A stretch of 64,000 bases of DNA from Aureobasidium sp. EXF-3400 (Eukaryota; Ascomycota; Dothideomycetes; Dothideales; Saccotheciaceae): NCBI GenBank assembly GCA_024195585.1, contig SWBL01000067.1, positions 110,136 to 174,135 on the forward strand, written 5' to 3'. The position numbers and the translations under genes were made by a program. The notes beneath the pieces were generated by a model, which was not told where the DNA came from, did no database searches, and saw only the letters and a program-made list of their open reading frames with translations. The first letter of the stretch is position 1. Each line of letters opens with the position of its first letter. Positions 63,986-64,000 of this stretch are shown here, piece after piece.

Positions 63986-63993
63986 TCTCGTCA
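63903..63993 (+). tRNA. tRNA-Leu(AAG) with 11-nt intron
   Basis: Cloverleaf read directly. The acceptor stem is GGCGAGA/TCTCGTC with one G-T pair, and the discriminator is A. The D-arm region is TGGCCGAGCGG..AAGGC, typical of Leu. The anticodon stem is CCAGC/GCTGG. The loop TTAAGG..C carries anticodon AAG, interrupted after position 37 by an intron (TTCTTCCAATA) at the canonical site. A class II variable arm follows (TCCGAAAGGGC), and the T-arm GTGGG-TTCAAAT-CCCAC is perfect. Internal boxes A and B are intact. CCA is not encoded, as in eukaryotes. Confidence 0.93.
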
Positions 63994-64000
63994 ATATCCT

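Overview
The window is nuclear DNA of a filamentous ascomycete (Pezizomycotina). Genes are dense, and introns are about 45-60 nt with GT..AG ends and CTNAC-like branch sites. There are fungal-specific families (Zn2Cys6 regulator, RTA1-like and rhodopsin-domain membrane proteins, fungal hybrid histidine kinase) and an intron-containing tRNA-Leu. The style fits Dothideomycetes, but the taxon is inferred. I rebuilt exon joins by hand from splice sites, reading frame and family conservation; every multi-exon CDS below closes in frame.

Region 1 (1-5.2 kb): an RTA1-like membrane protein, a DJ-1/PfpI (Hsp31-like) protein and a five-exon rhodopsin-domain membrane protein, then about 1.3 kb with no gene I can support.

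Region 2 (6.4-20.9 kb) is the most interesting part. It is a catabolic cluster of an APC-type amino acid/choline permease, a Zn2Cys6 regulator, a sarcosine-oxidase-like FAD enzyme ending in a peroxisomal PTS1-like ARL, P5C dehydrogenase, proline dehydrogenase, a Rieske (choline-monooxygenase-like) oxygenase and a GMC oxidoreductase. The content resembles the Aspergillus prn cluster with two extra N-demethylation-type enzymes. This suggests a route from a methylated proline (for example proline betaine) to glutamate. A 13-bp motif, YTAGCGTARSCGC, occurs five times, only in the promoters of the FAD enzyme, P5CDH/PRODH and the Rieske gene.

Region 3 (22.4-28.6 kb): secreted aspartic protease, importin-9/Kap114-like karyopherin, Rev7/MAD2L2 HORMA protein.

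Region 4 (28.6-37.2 kb) is accessory. It holds five small single-pass membrane proteins (three share a QPGxY motif, two of these share a 24-bp promoter element), then two DUF7587-like paralogues. One of the paralogues is interrupted by a TGA in a readthrough-like context.

Region 5 (37.9-62.1 kb) is conserved housekeeping: an in-frame PEX3-DHFR fusion ORF, aminopeptidase P, importin-13/Kap122-like karyopherin, GAF hybrid histidine kinase, PDX1/SNZ, FUN14 protein, ArgJ, ORC2, a small hypothetical protein and a secreted subtilase. About 1.8 kb of apparently empty sequence leads to a tRNA-Leu(AAG) at the right edge.
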